From Gimesia sp. (GTDB lineage Bacteria > Planctomycetota > Planctomycetia > Planctomycetales > Planctomycetaceae): a DNA stretch of 64,000 bases. The stretch spans positions 372,001 to 436,000 of the forward strand of contig NZ_JAVJSQ010000019.1 in NCBI RefSeq assembly GCF_040219335.1, in the 5' to 3' direction. The notes below the pieces were generated by a model. The model was given only the letters and a program-made list of their open reading frames with translations. It searched no databases and was not told the origin of the DNA. Below, in pieces: positions 1 to 8,189 of the stretch (position 1 is its first letter; the number at the start of each line of letters is the position of its first letter). A program made the translations under genes and the position numbers.

Positions 1-190
1 CGCTGGGAATCCGCAACACTTCAATGCCGATATCAACCAGCAGATAGTCTGAGCCCTGCTTAAGCACATCCCCCTGCACTTTGTGACCGTTGACCAGTTC
101 GATGACATCCGCCTGCGCCGGAATGGAAAGACAGAGAATCGTAATCAGCAGGCAGGTAATTCTTTTCGGGCAGCACCAGTTGTCAATCAT
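1..190 (-). CDS. Secreted protein, N-terminal part only
   Basis: The gene begins at position 190 (ATG on the minus strand) and runs off the left edge after 63 codons. The visible protein has a basic n-region (PKR), a hydrophobic core (ITCLLITILCLSI) and a signal-peptidase-like site PAQA before DVIELVNGHKVQGDVL. The mature start alternates hydrophobic and polar residues around NGHKVQGDV, then YLLVDIGIEVLRIP. This pattern (a short beta-rich start of the type 'xxLxNGxxVxGxVL') is common at the front of planctomycete exported proteins, including trypsin-like ones, but nothing catalytic is visible, so no function is assigned. It lies 74 bases downstream of the cytochrome-like lipoprotein gene on the same strand and could be co-transcribed with it. 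Confidence 0.75.
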   Translation of the reverse strand, partial: MIDNWCCPKRITCLLITILCLSIPAQADVIELVNGHKVQGDVLKQGSDYLLVDIGIEVLRIPS

Positions 191-264
191 TCCGTCGATT
201 TCCTCTCTTCTTAGCAGCTGTCAGACCAGAAACGCGGCGAGTCGTTTCGCCTTGAGGGATGTTC

Positions 265-1374
265 TTACTCTTTATATTCGCTATGGCATTCCGTGCAGGA
301 TTTGTAGACCCGGGACATTCCCTGATCAAACTCCTGGAAATTGTCATTCTTGGCAGCTTCGACCATTTTCAGGCAGGCTTCCTGCATCGGATTAGCATGC
401 CCCAGAAAGCCTTTGTCATCGACGTAGCCGTAACCTTCCAGGGTAATGATTTTGGAGATCGCTGCGAGCAGGTGTGCTTCCTCGATGACCTTCTCTTTCT
501 CTGCTTTCAGGGCATCTGCACTACCGACATTCGATTTGAGCCATTTGTAGGCAATGTCAGCGCGTTTCATCAGGTCACCCATCGAGGCGACTTCGGCGAT
601 GGGTTTCTTATCGTCAGCTTCAGGCAGTCCCGCAGGGGCACTGCCGTTTAGAATCACGATGATCTGTTCGTAGGGAATTTGCATGGCGCGATAGGATTTG
701 GCACCACGCATCAGCGGCTCTGCTGTAAAAGCAGCCGCCAGCTCACGCAGATACTTGGCATTCTTTTTCCAGCCGACATCTTCCGAATGCTGATTCGCAA
801 CTTCAGCCAGTGCCGCCAGGGTTGCGGTAAATGTGGGTATCTCAAGATAGCTTGTATTATAGGTGCCGACCGACTGCATATTCTTTGTCAGACGATTACG
901 GATGTCTTTGACCTGAGATTCCAGAATCGGCATGGGGATAATTGTTTTCCAGTCCGTGCCGGAACCGCCACCGGCACTCGCCTGTGCAGGCTCTGTTTTC
1001 ATTTCTCCCGCGGGAGCAGGAGTGGTATTAGCTGCGACATTGTTTCCAGGTAGAGCAACGGGTTGGACTGACTGATTGTTGCCCGCGACAGCCAGCGGAT
1101 TGTCAAACCAGACATCGTAGGGAATCCCATCAATCATTTTCCGATCGTCATTCTCCGCGGCAGGTGTTGGCTTGGATTCATCAGGCGTGGATTGTGTAAC
1201 CTGAGGAGTTGCGGGAGCCGGGGCGGGCGTTGGGGCCTGTTGTTGTGCTGGCGCGGGGGCAGAAGTGTCGTTTCCACCACATCCAGTGAACAGAAACAAT
1301 GTGAGTAACGTACCTGTTGCCAGTGAGAAGTTGCGAATTGGTTTTCGATACCGGTGCCGAGATGGCTTGTTCAT
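265..1374 (-). CDS. Lipoprotein with C-terminal cytochrome c'-like haem motif
   Basis: The protein has 369 residues. The start at 1374 is preferred over an upstream in-frame TTG at 1389, because AGGGAG lies 6 bases before this ATG. It has a basic n-region, a hydrophobic stretch and a lipobox FTGC (Cys32), so it is probably a lipid-anchored envelope protein. Residues about 38-75 are a Pro/Ala/Gln linker. The C-terminal half looks helical and ends in CTECHSEYKE, a CxxCH haem motif (Cys360, Cys363, His364) followed by a Tyr-basic pair. This end-of-protein 'CxxCHxxY[KR]' arrangement is typical of class II cytochromes (cytochrome c'), which are four-helix bundles. Role is inferred: electron transfer or gas sensing at the membrane. 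The full four-helix fold was not verified. Confidence 0.8.
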   Translation of the reverse strand: MNKPSRHRYRKPIRNFSLATGTLLTLFLFTGCGGNDTSAPAPAQQQAPTPAPAPATPQVTQSTPDESKPTPAAENDDRKMIDGIPYDVWFDNPLAVAGNNQSVQPVALPGNNVAANTTPAPAGEMKTEPAQASAGGGSGTDWKTIIPMPILESQVKDIRNRLTKNMQSVGTYNTSYLEIPTFTATLAALAEVANQHSEDVGWKKNAKYLRELAAAFTAEPLMRGAKSYRAMQIPYEQIIVILNGSAPAGLPEADDKKPIAEVASMGDLMKRADIAYKWLKSNVGSADALKAEKEKVIEEAHLLAAISKIITLEGYGYVDDKGFLGHANPMQEACLKMVEAAKNDNFQEFDQGMSRVYKSCTECHSEYKE

Positions 1375-1399
1375 GGATGACTCCCTCAAGTCCTTGAAA

Positions 1400-1474
1400 T
1401 AAAACCAATTAGATTATGTGTGATCTTCGCAGGAGATGCAACTCCAGCTTGCCCAGTTTATGAAATTGGTTTTA
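1400..1474. repeat. 11-base inverted repeat flanking a candidate promoter
   Basis: TAAAACCAATT at 1400-1410 is repeated as its exact reverse complement AATTGGTTTTA at 1464-1474. The centres are 64 bases apart, about six helical turns, and the candidate lipoprotein promoter lies between them. This could be a paired operator, but that is inference. The rest of the stretch 1375-1939 holds no convincing gene: the short open frames there lack ribosome binding sites and look non-coding. Confidence 0.4.
1413..1441 (-). promoter_or_regulatory. Candidate promoter of the cytochrome-like lipoprotein gene
   Basis: Read on the minus strand, TTGCAT (1436-1441) and CATAAT (1413-1418) are separated by 17 bases, and the start codon lies about 40 bases downstream. 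The -10 matches the sigma70 consensus at 5 of 6 positions and the -35 at 3 of 6. It sits between the two arms of an 11-base inverted repeat (see that entry). Confidence 0.4.
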
Positions 1475-1939
1475 CAGGTCTGAATGGACCAGAAGTCGCT
1501 TCACAATCAGTTTATCAAGGAAACCATGTGTCTAATGCAGCAGGCCACGCTTCCCGACCTGGGATTGCCCGACTGAAACCATCCTTAGTTGTAAAAATAT
1601 TCCGATCAGGATAAGCGGGTGTGTTTGGTTGTTTGCGCAGAAATATGCCGGACGGCCCTTGTCAACTCAAACTCCACTTATTATTTGTGACCATTATCAG
1701 GTGCGTAACTGGTACCGGTTTTTCACACACAAGGTTGAAAAAGTCGAGACATCCCTCTTGCGGAAGTTATACTTGAGTGGTGGACAACCGAAAAATAATT
1801 CGTTTCCTGACTATTCAATAGCCTGTCATTGACTTCTGGAGAATAAACACAGGCGCGTTGTTGGGGACACACAACATTGATTTTATCAATCAGCTGCCAT
1901 CATGGAGTTCACCCTGGTAGCAAAAGGAGTAAATGAGAG

Positions 1940-2413
1940 ATGAACAAGATTGTTTGTTACACGTTGGGCATGATTGCCCTCACCCTTACAACAGCTCAGG
2001 CTCAGGGCCCTTCCCTTAACTTCGGTCAGGGATTCCTGCTGAGTCAGACAACAGCTCCGCCTCCGGCACCTCCTGCTGTTCTGCCTGAACCAATGCCCGA
2101 GTTGACCCCTCAACCTTACGAACACCACGTTGCTTCCCCTGCGATTCCCATGTTTGACTGTGTCAAATACAGAAAAACCAGGAATATCGCTCCCTGCTCA
2201 AATCCGAAGATTGTCACCATTGTCGATCCCTGTGCTCCCAAGAAAAGCTGTTGTGAGCCAGGCTGTGTTGCGGTCGAAATCTGTGCTCCCGAATGTGCCT
2301 GCGAGTGCGTTCGTTGCAGAAAAGATGGACGCAAGAAGATTTTTGACTACGGGAAATATAAAGTGGTCGTTGAATCTCATCGTGGTAAAGTTGTTGTGAC
2401 TTACCGCGACTAA
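1940..2413 (+). CDS. Small secreted cysteine-rich protein
   Basis: The protein has 157 residues and I do not recognise the family. It has a signal peptide (hydrophobic core YTLGMIALTLTT, then AQAQ), a Pro-rich segment (about residues 39-57, PPPAPPAVLPEP) and then a Cys-rich block (about residues 75-125) with clusters such as SCCEPGC and CAPECACECVRC. The tail (FDYGKYKVVVESHRGKVVVTYRD) looks like a beta hairpin. The even spread of Cys suggests either disulfide cross-linking in the envelope or metal binding. Planctomycete walls are protein-rich and small Cys-rich exported proteins are common there, so a structural role is possible but unproven. AGGAG lies about 10 bases before the ATG. A strong intrinsic terminator follows directly, so it is probably a single-gene unit. 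Confidence 0.75.
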   Translation: MNKIVCYTLGMIALTLTTAQAQGPSLNFGQGFLLSQTTAPPPAPPAVLPEPMPELTPQPYEHHVASPAIPMFDCVKYRKTRNIAPCSNPKIVTIVDPCAPKKSCCEPGCVAVEICAPECACECVRCRKDGRKKIFDYGKYKVVVESHRGKVVVTYRD

Positions 2414-2446
2414 ATAGAGCTGAAACAGCTTCATCACAATTTCGAA

Positions 2447-2481
2447 CAGCCAGAAACGTTTTTGTTTCTGGCTGTTTTTTT
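2447..2481 (+). terminator. Intrinsic terminator after the Cys-rich protein gene
   Basis: An 11-base perfect stem, CAGCCAGAAAC (2447-2457) with GTTTCTGGCTG (2464-2474), encloses a 6-base loop and is followed by seven T residues (2475-2481). It lies 34 bases after the stop codon. Confidence 0.9.
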
Positions 2482-2520
2482 GCGCACTTACGAACTCAGA
2501 TACTTGTCAACATGAAGTCC

Positions 2521-2541
2521 GTGTACTCTTGAGGAGTACAC
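2521..2541. repeat. GTGTACTC palindrome
   Basis: GTGTACTC (2521-2528) and GAGTACAC (2534-2541) form a perfect 8-base inverted repeat with a 5-base loop, just beyond the stop of the symporter gene. No T-run follows on either strand, so it is not a standard terminator. The right arm and what follows (GGAGTACAC, then a CGC/GGGTC block) resemble the sequence at 8121-8138. Confidence 0.45.
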
Positions 2542-2551
2542 GACCGCAGGG

Positions 2552-4519
2552 TCAGGCTAATTTGGATAGCAGATTGGTCAGGAAGATAATCGCAGCCACA
2601 CCACACCAGGCCAGAATGAAGCCTCCCAGATCCTGGAATGTAGGTTTGGGGATTTCGATGTCTTTGGAATTCGGGAACATCTTTTGTCCCATCGGCTCTG
2701 GTTCCGCCGGCAGCGTACAGGGCGCATCGATTTGCTCATCCAGTTTCACCGGGGTATGCATCAGCTTGTAGAAATGATCCAGTTTTTCCTGTGGCTGACG
2801 CGGAGTAATAAAGCTGACAAGCACCCCACTCAGGATCGCCAGGCTCATGAAGAAGAACATCTGCCAGACATCCCGCATTTCAGTGGGAGATTTAAACATA
2901 TCCTCAGGCAGAATTCCGGAGTTATAGAGTACGTCTGCATGGAAAGCGACGCCGATCCAGACCAGAATGCCGGTCAGAGTCGAAACCCAGACGGAAGTTA
3001 CATTCCAGCGGCGCCAGACAATGCCGATCCAGAGGCTGATTCCAATACAGGCCGGCGTTTTGACGATGATTTTCAGCGCATGAATGATGTCGGTAAATGT
3101 GGTCTGGAGAATTAGAGCAAGAATCACGATCACCAGGCCGGCAATACGACCGACCCAGAGATAATGCCGCTGCGACTTATTCTTCACAATACATTTGCGG
3201 TAAATGTTCTCAGTAAACAGGCCACTGGAAATAATCATCTGGGCATCACTGGTACTCATCACCGCCGCCAATAGTGAGGCCAGCAGCAGACCAATTAATC
3301 CCGGCGCGATTCGTGGCAGGATATCGTGGGCAGCCATCCCGAACAGTTTATCTGCGAAATCACGGTCTGCACTGTCGACTTTTTCTTTTTCCTCAGGGGA
3401 AAGCGCGTTGTATTCGGGACTGGCACGCATCACGAGTGACTGGTAAACCGCCTGATCTGCCGGATCGGGTGAGTCTTTCAACGGACTGTTGTCACCCATG
3501 TACCAGACGATGCAGGCCAGTCCGGTGAACGTCCAGGCGACTGTGCAGAACCGTTTGAGGAAGTTCCCCACCGTGAAGCCGAAACGGCCTTCGTATTCTG
3601 TCTTCCCTGCACCACAGACGCCCATAATATGGGGCTGGATTACGATCCCGGCCAGTGCGGTGACGGACAGCATAAACACATAGAAGGGGGTAATCGGTTC
3701 GCCCATCGTGGCAGCCAGTTCCGGACTGACGGTTAAGTCCAGCATTCCTTTTTTAAGGTCGGCATTCTGGTTTAGTTCACCGAATCCGCCTATTTCGTAG
3801 AACACGAATGGCAGCAGGAGAAACGAAAAGATGATCGTCAGAATCCCCTGGATAAAGTCAGTGATAATCGCTGCTCCCAGACCACCGGCCATCCCATAGA
3901 TTACGAACATGACAGTGACTGCCAGAATCGCGTATTCATACCCCTGCAGACGTCGTTCGGTTATCTGAAACGACTTGGTTTCCGTATTCCATTCCGCTGC
4001 CGGTACCATGAAGTTCGCTTCGACCGCGATGCGGTCCAATTCATTTCCCGTCAAGGCATCCACCATTTTTCCGGTACCAAACAGCCCCCCCGCAATAAAG
4101 GTGATCGAGATGGCGATACCGTAAAAGGAATACAGCACCGCGGTGGGGCCATTAAAGCGGGTTTCGAAGAAGTCGGCGGTCGTCAGGGCCCGCATACGGC
4201 GCATAATCGGAGCGACGATCCAGTAGAAAGGCGTTGCCCAGAGCCAGAGAAACTGCCACCAGATCCCCGCGAGTCCAGCCCGCCAGGTACCCGCAACCAC
4301 ACTGATGGCCTGCTCACTGCTGGTTCCCGACCCGAAGGCGAAGAACATCATGAAGACTTTGCCGAACCGGCGGCCCCCCATGAAGAAGTCGGCCATATCT
4401 TTTACTTTTTTCACCGACCACAGGCCAATGGCGAGAATGACGACGAAATAGATACCCAGTACAATCCAGTCTGCAGTATGGAGCCCGAGCCAGGAGTTCG
4501 ATTCGGCGGCGAGTAACAT
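2552..4519 (-). CDS. Sodium:solute symporter family transporter
   Basis: A 655-residue polytopic membrane protein of the SSS family (SGLT/PutP fold), which couples sodium entry to solute uptake. It has about 13 hydrophobic segments. The first (DWIVLGIYFVVILAIGLW) is followed by the family-typical loop DFFMGGRRFG and the segment GSGTSSEQAISVVAGTWR. A later helix reads SLLAAVMSTSDAQMIISSGL, the stretch that carries the Ser/Thr residues of the Na2 site in this family. It is longer than PutP (about 500) because of a polar insertion near residues 145-185 and a 90-residue C-terminal extension ending in one more helix. The substrate cannot be read from the sequence. It is divergent from murD, with a 169-base gap between them. 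Confidence 0.9.
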   Translation of the reverse strand: MLLAAESNSWLGLHTADWIVLGIYFVVILAIGLWSVKKVKDMADFFMGGRRFGKVFMMFFAFGSGTSSEQAISVVAGTWRAGLAGIWWQFLWLWATPFYWIVAPIMRRMRALTTADFFETRFNGPTAVLYSFYGIAISITFIAGGLFGTGKMVDALTGNELDRIAVEANFMVPAAEWNTETKSFQITERRLQGYEYAILAVTVMFVIYGMAGGLGAAIITDFIQGILTIIFSFLLLPFVFYEIGGFGELNQNADLKKGMLDLTVSPELAATMGEPITPFYVFMLSVTALAGIVIQPHIMGVCGAGKTEYEGRFGFTVGNFLKRFCTVAWTFTGLACIVWYMGDNSPLKDSPDPADQAVYQSLVMRASPEYNALSPEEKEKVDSADRDFADKLFGMAAHDILPRIAPGLIGLLLASLLAAVMSTSDAQMIISSGLFTENIYRKCIVKNKSQRHYLWVGRIAGLVIVILALILQTTFTDIIHALKIIVKTPACIGISLWIGIVWRRWNVTSVWVSTLTGILVWIGVAFHADVLYNSGILPEDMFKSPTEMRDVWQMFFFMSLAILSGVLVSFITPRQPQEKLDHFYKLMHTPVKLDEQIDAPCTLPAEPEPMGQKMFPNSKDIEIPKPTFQDLGGFILAWCGVAAIIFLTNLLSKLA

Positions 4520-4688
4520 AGGCCTGTCCTCTTAATCAGGAGCCTTTGGTAAATTTTGTTTCGAAATCAGCCTACCGCGGATTTATGAAATATGCAAACC
4601 TACTGATACAAGGTCACTTTGAATATCCAGCGAATGCCGACACGACAGACCATCGTCTGTCAGCAACTTAACAGATGAAACCGCGCAC

Positions 4689-6110
4689 ATGTCCCTGATC
4701 CCCTTTCACATTCAGAACCAAAGCCTGCAGGACCGACGGGTTACCGTTCTGGGGTTGGGACGGTTCGGGGGAGGCATCGCCGTCACTCGATTTCTGGCAG
4801 AACGAGGAGCACAGATCACCGTCCTCGATAAACTGAGCGCGAGTGAGCTGGAGGAGTCACTACAGCAGTTAGCGGACATTCAAGGGATTCGTTATATCCT
4901 CGCCGAGAAAACCCTGGAATTACCAGCCACGGATTTGCTGGTGCTGAATCCCGCGATTCCCCCGCAGCATCCTCTGCTCGCTCAGGCGGAGCGGGAACAG
5001 ATTCCCGTGACCAGCGAAATCGAACTGTTCTGGCAGTTGAATCCTGCCCCGATAGTCGGGGTCACGGGCAGCAATGGAAAGTCGACCACGACCGCGATGA
5101 TTCATTCCGTCATTTCCGAGTCCGGCAGCACGTGCTGGCTGGGTGGCAATATTGGCGTCAGCCTGTTGCCGCAGGTTGAACAGATTCAACCGACAGACTG
5201 GGTCATCCTGGAATTGAGCAGCTTCCAGTTACACGGCCTGGATCGTTTACAGGTGAGTCCCCAACTGGCGGTGGTGACCAACTTCAGCGCGAATCATCTC
5301 GACTGGCATCAGTCCCTCGAGCATTATCGGCACGCGAAACAGACCATCTCACGCTGGCAGACAGCGGAAGAAACAACCATCGTCAACGGCGATGATCCTG
5401 ACCTGAGAAACTGGGACTATCCGGGAAACGTGTTTACGTTTGGCAGTGATACAGCTCTGAACCCCGATGTACTGGTGCAGGACCAGGGGTTTCAAGTTGA
5501 CCAGTTCGAGGGAATATTTCAGCCACTGATTCCAGTTCCAGGCTGGCATAATCGTTTGAATGCTGCCGCTGCCGTCACAGTAGGACTCTGTATTGACCTG
5601 GATCCAGCAATAATCCAACGGGGACTGGAACGCTTTCAGGGCCTGCCACATCGCCTGCAGTTTATCGGGGAACATGCCGGTCGGCGGTTTTATAATGACT
5701 CACTGGCGACCACACCCGAGTCGGCTATCTGCGCACTGGAAGCCTTTGAGTCGGGAAAGATCGTTGCCCTGGCGGGGGGCTATGATAAACAGGTCGACCT
5801 GACCCCGTTTTCCCGGGAACTGCTCGCGCGAACGAAAGCGACGGCCCTGATGGGAGATACCGGAGTCAAACTTGCAGGGCTCATCTCCGGACTGCGGTCT
5901 GAGACACAGTCGTCATCAACGTCAGTGATTTCAGAACCACAGGATTCATTTGAGAACGCATTTGACTGGGCCTGGCAGCGGTCTACTCCCGGCGATGTGA
6001 TTCTGCTCTCGCCGGGCTGTGCCAGTTATGGGTGGTTTGCCAATTTCCAGGAGCGCGGGGCACGCTTTGATGCGTTATTTCAGAATCTTGCAAACGCCGC
6101 GAATACTTAA
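4689..6110 (+). CDS. murD: UDP-N-acetylmuramoylalanine--D-glutamate ligase
   Basis: A cytoplasmic enzyme that adds D-glutamate to UDP-MurNAc-L-Ala in peptidoglycan precursor synthesis, using ATP. Its 473 residues fit the family (about 440-480). The N-terminal Rossmann-like domain shows VLGLGRFGGG (about 20-29). The central ATPase domain has the Mur-ligase P-loop GVTGSNGKSTTT (124-135) and the NFSANHLDWH motif. The C-terminal domain has FYNDSLATTPES, matching the MurD substrate-binding strand. No Shine-Dalgarno site is obvious. Unusually, it stands alone, with no mraY, murF, murG or ftsW beside it, so the division/cell-wall cluster is scattered. The stop overlaps that of the convergent epmB by a few bases. 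Confidence 0.93.
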   Translation: MSLIPFHIQNQSLQDRRVTVLGLGRFGGGIAVTRFLAERGAQITVLDKLSASELEESLQQLADIQGIRYILAEKTLELPATDLLVLNPAIPPQHPLLAQAEREQIPVTSEIELFWQLNPAPIVGVTGSNGKSTTTAMIHSVISESGSTCWLGGNIGVSLLPQVEQIQPTDWVILELSSFQLHGLDRLQVSPQLAVVTNFSANHLDWHQSLEHYRHAKQTISRWQTAEETTIVNGDDPDLRNWDYPGNVFTFGSDTALNPDVLVQDQGFQVDQFEGIFQPLIPVPGWHNRLNAAAAVTVGLCIDLDPAIIQRGLERFQGLPHRLQFIGEHAGRRFYNDSLATTPESAICALEAFESGKIVALAGGYDKQVDLTPFSRELLARTKATALMGDTGVKLAGLISGLRSETQSSSTSVISEPQDSFENAFDWAWQRSTPGDVILLSPGCASYGWFANFQERGARFDALFQNLANAANT

Positions 6111-7114
6111 TCTGTCAGCGGAGTTTTGTGCGGCTCTCCACTCATCTCGCGCACATACTGCGGGACCGCGTAGCCTGGCAGACGGGTACGCAGTTCGCGA
6201 ATCAGCGCCCTGCCCTGTTCTTCCGGGACTTCAAAGTGGGCCACACCGCTGACGCGATCCAGTTGATGTAAGTAATAAGGCAGCACTCCCAGATTGATCA
6301 GCTTCTCGCACAAGGCTTCCAGCGTATCCACATCATCATTGATCCCTTTGAGCAGCACCGCCTGATTCAGAACTGGGATACCAGATTGCATCAGTTGCTG
6401 AATCGCCTGTTCAACGTCACCTGAAATCTCCCGGGGATGATTGGCATGGATCACCATCCACACAGTGGTCCCGGCAGATTTGACCTGTTCCAGGATCTCG
6501 ATCAGCCCCGGATGGATACGATCCGGCAACACAACAGGGAGACGGCTATGAATTCGCAATCGTTTGACGTGCGGTATCGCAGCAATCCGTTCACAAAACA
6601 CGCGCAAGCGGGCGTCGGTCAACATCAGCGGATCACCGCCACTGAGAATGACCTCATGCAGGGATTTGTCCTGCTCCAGGGCCTGCCAGACCGACTCCCA
6701 TTCCGCGAGGGTCCGTGGCTCCTCTCCATAAGGGTAGTGTCTGCGGAAACAATAACGACAGTGTATCGCACAGGCCCCACTGGCGATGAGCAATGCCCGA
6801 CCCTGATATTTCTGCAGCAGACCGGGAGTCGACCTGACCTGTAAATCGCCAACCGCGTCGAGACTGAAGCCAGGGACCTGTTCCTGTTCGTTCAGATGCG
6901 GAAGCACCTGTCGCAACAAAGGATCCTGGAGATTTCCCGGTTCCATCCGTGCCAGAAAACTGGGGGGAACCATCAATGGGAACAAAAGGGCACTTTTTTC
7001 CGCAGCAGGTAACAGCGCCTCTGGCAGATCCAGACGCGCCAGTAATTCACGTGGATCGCGAATGGACTGCGCCAGTGATTGCTGCCAGGTGGTTTCCGGG
7101 AGTGTAGAAGACAT
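6107..7114 (-). CDS. epmB: EF-P beta-lysylation radical-SAM aminomutase
   Basis: A radical-SAM, PLP-dependent lysine 2,3-aminomutase-like enzyme. In the known pathway EpmB makes (R)-beta-lysine from lysine, and EpmA then attaches it to elongation factor P. The protein has 335 residues (E. coli EpmB has 342). The 4Fe-4S/SAM motif CAIHCRYC is at Cys115, Cys119 and Cys122, followed by FRRHYPYGEE. The C-terminal EPHKTPL contains the expected PLP lysine, as in the EPSKTPL of E. coli EpmB. It is short compared with clostridial lysine aminomutases (about 415) and lacks their extra C-terminal part, which supports EpmB over KamA. It lies head-to-head with efp, its substrate gene, with a 240-base shared upstream region. 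No epmA is seen in the window. Confidence 0.92.
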   Translation of the reverse strand: MSSTLPETTWQQSLAQSIRDPRELLARLDLPEALLPAAEKSALLFPLMVPPSFLARMEPGNLQDPLLRQVLPHLNEQEQVPGFSLDAVGDLQVRSTPGLLQKYQGRALLIASGACAIHCRYCFRRHYPYGEEPRTLAEWESVWQALEQDKSLHEVILSGGDPLMLTDARLRVFCERIAAIPHVKRLRIHSRLPVVLPDRIHPGLIEILEQVKSAGTTVWMVIHANHPREISGDVEQAIQQLMQSGIPVLNQAVLLKGINDDVDTLEALCEKLINLGVLPYYLHQLDRVSGVAHFEVPEEQGRALIRELRTRLPGYAVPQYVREMSGEPHKTPLTD

Positions 7115-7260
7115 TAACGCCAGTATTTCCAGTGGTTTAAACGAAAATCCATGCCCTGCCTACCGAAGTAATGGTAAGGGATCATTCCCGTTCGCTAACG
7201 AGGGGCTGTAGAGGGATGCCAGGGGGACAAGAATTGCCTTACAATTCGCCTGCTCTCCGT

Positions 7261-7288
7261 TTGCAACGGCTGAAAGATATGTTATTCT
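7261..7288 (+). promoter_or_regulatory. Candidate efp promoter
   Basis: TTGCAA (7261-7266) and TATTCT (7283-7288) are spaced by 16 bases and lie about 65 bases before the efp start codon. Each hexamer matches the sigma70 consensus at 4 of 6 positions. Confidence 0.4.
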
Positions 7289-7354
7289 CTCGCCCTTGGA
7301 AATAAAACTCAAACGTATTTTTTACCACTCCATCATTGTCAGAGAAATCAAGTA

Positions 7355-7927
7355 ATGCCACAAATCAGCACAGGCGATTTTCGCAAGGGTATTAAAGTTA
7401 TTGTCGAAGGTGATCCATACGAAATGATCGAGGTCAATTTCGTCAAGCCGGGTAAAGGACAGGCCCTGTATCGCACCAGATTGCGTAATCTGCTGAAGGG
7501 CACCATTCTCGACCGCACTTATAAGAGTGGTGGTGAAAGCCTGGAACAGGCTGATATTCGCAAGGGAGACGGTCAGTTTCTTTATAAAGATGCCAACGGT
7601 CTGCACTTCATGGACAACGACACATATGAACAATACGCCATTGATGAAGCCGTCTGTGGTAACGCCGCTGATTACCTTCTGGATGGAGCCATCTGCAGTC
7701 TGCTGTTCTGGAACGATCAGCTGATCGGCATGGATCCCCCACAGCAGGTAATCGTGGAAGTCACTTATACCGAACCTGCTGCAAAAGGTAACACCGCAAC
7801 CAACGTTACCAAGCCAGCGATTGTTGAGACAGGTGCTACGGTAAACGTCCCTGCTTTCATTAACGTGGGTGAAAAAATCAAAGTTGATACCGCCACCGGT
7901 TCCTATGTGGAACGCGTCCGTGAGTAA
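7355..7927 (+). CDS. efp: Elongation factor P
   Basis: A translation factor that binds between the P and E sites and rescues ribosomes stalled on polyproline stretches. Its 190 residues match the normal length of about 188. The N-terminal KOW-like domain carries the loop VKPGKGQA with Lys34 at its tip, the residue beta-lysylated by EpmA/EpmB in E. coli. The two OB domains follow, and the C-terminal one ends ERVRE. The KPGKGQA context is that of lysylated EF-P rather than the Arg (rhamnosylated) type, which agrees with epmB being divergently encoded next door. The ribosome binding site is weak. Confidence 0.96.
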   Translation: MPQISTGDFRKGIKVIVEGDPYEMIEVNFVKPGKGQALYRTRLRNLLKGTILDRTYKSGGESLEQADIRKGDGQFLYKDANGLHFMDNDTYEQYAIDEAVCGNAADYLLDGAICSLLFWNDQLIGMDPPQQVIVEVTYTEPAAKGNTATNVTKPAIVETGATVNVPAFINVGEKIKVDTATGSYVERVRE

Positions 7928-7939
7928 TTCCGAACCTGC

Positions 7940-7969
7940 CCTGCCTGAGGCGGGTCTGTTTCAGGCAGG
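7940..7969. other. Hairpin after efp
   Basis: CCTGCCTGA (7940-7948) pairs perfectly with TCAGGCAGG (7961-7969) around a 12-base loop, 12 bases after the efp stop. There is no T-run, so it is not a standard intrinsic terminator. It may instead protect the 3' end of the mRNA or aid termination. Confidence 0.4.
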
Positions 7970-8088
7970 AATTCAGGGCTGATTTGCCATAAATGCTTGG
8001 TTTTTATGATTCTTTTGCGTAGGTTTCATGAAACTGGGCAAACTGATATTGAATTATTAACAGGTGTTGCCAAAAATACCTGAACGAT

Positions 8089-8112
8089 CTTCGTATCAAT
8101 AGATATACGAAG
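8089..8112. repeat. CTTCGTAT palindrome upstream of the small membrane gene
   Basis: CTTCGTAT (8089-8096) and ATACGAAG (8105-8112) are perfect inverted arms around 8 bases, about 80 bases before the start codon at 8190. Its position suits an operator or an mRNA leader hairpin. No known regulator is recognised. Confidence 0.35.
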
Positions 8113-8189
8113 CGTTTAAAGGAGTACACCGCCGGGTCGTCACTGATAATTCGCTGCAAACGCCACCATGGATCTCAAGGAGGATTGAC

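Noticed and set aside
1629-1832. Open frame of 67 codons on the plus strand in the 1375-1939 gap
   Set aside because: No ribosome binding site, weak start codon and a composition unlike nearby genes; it gives no recognisable protein.
7940-7969. Intrinsic terminator of efp
   Set aside because: The hairpin is good but no T-run follows, so it is listed only as a hairpin.
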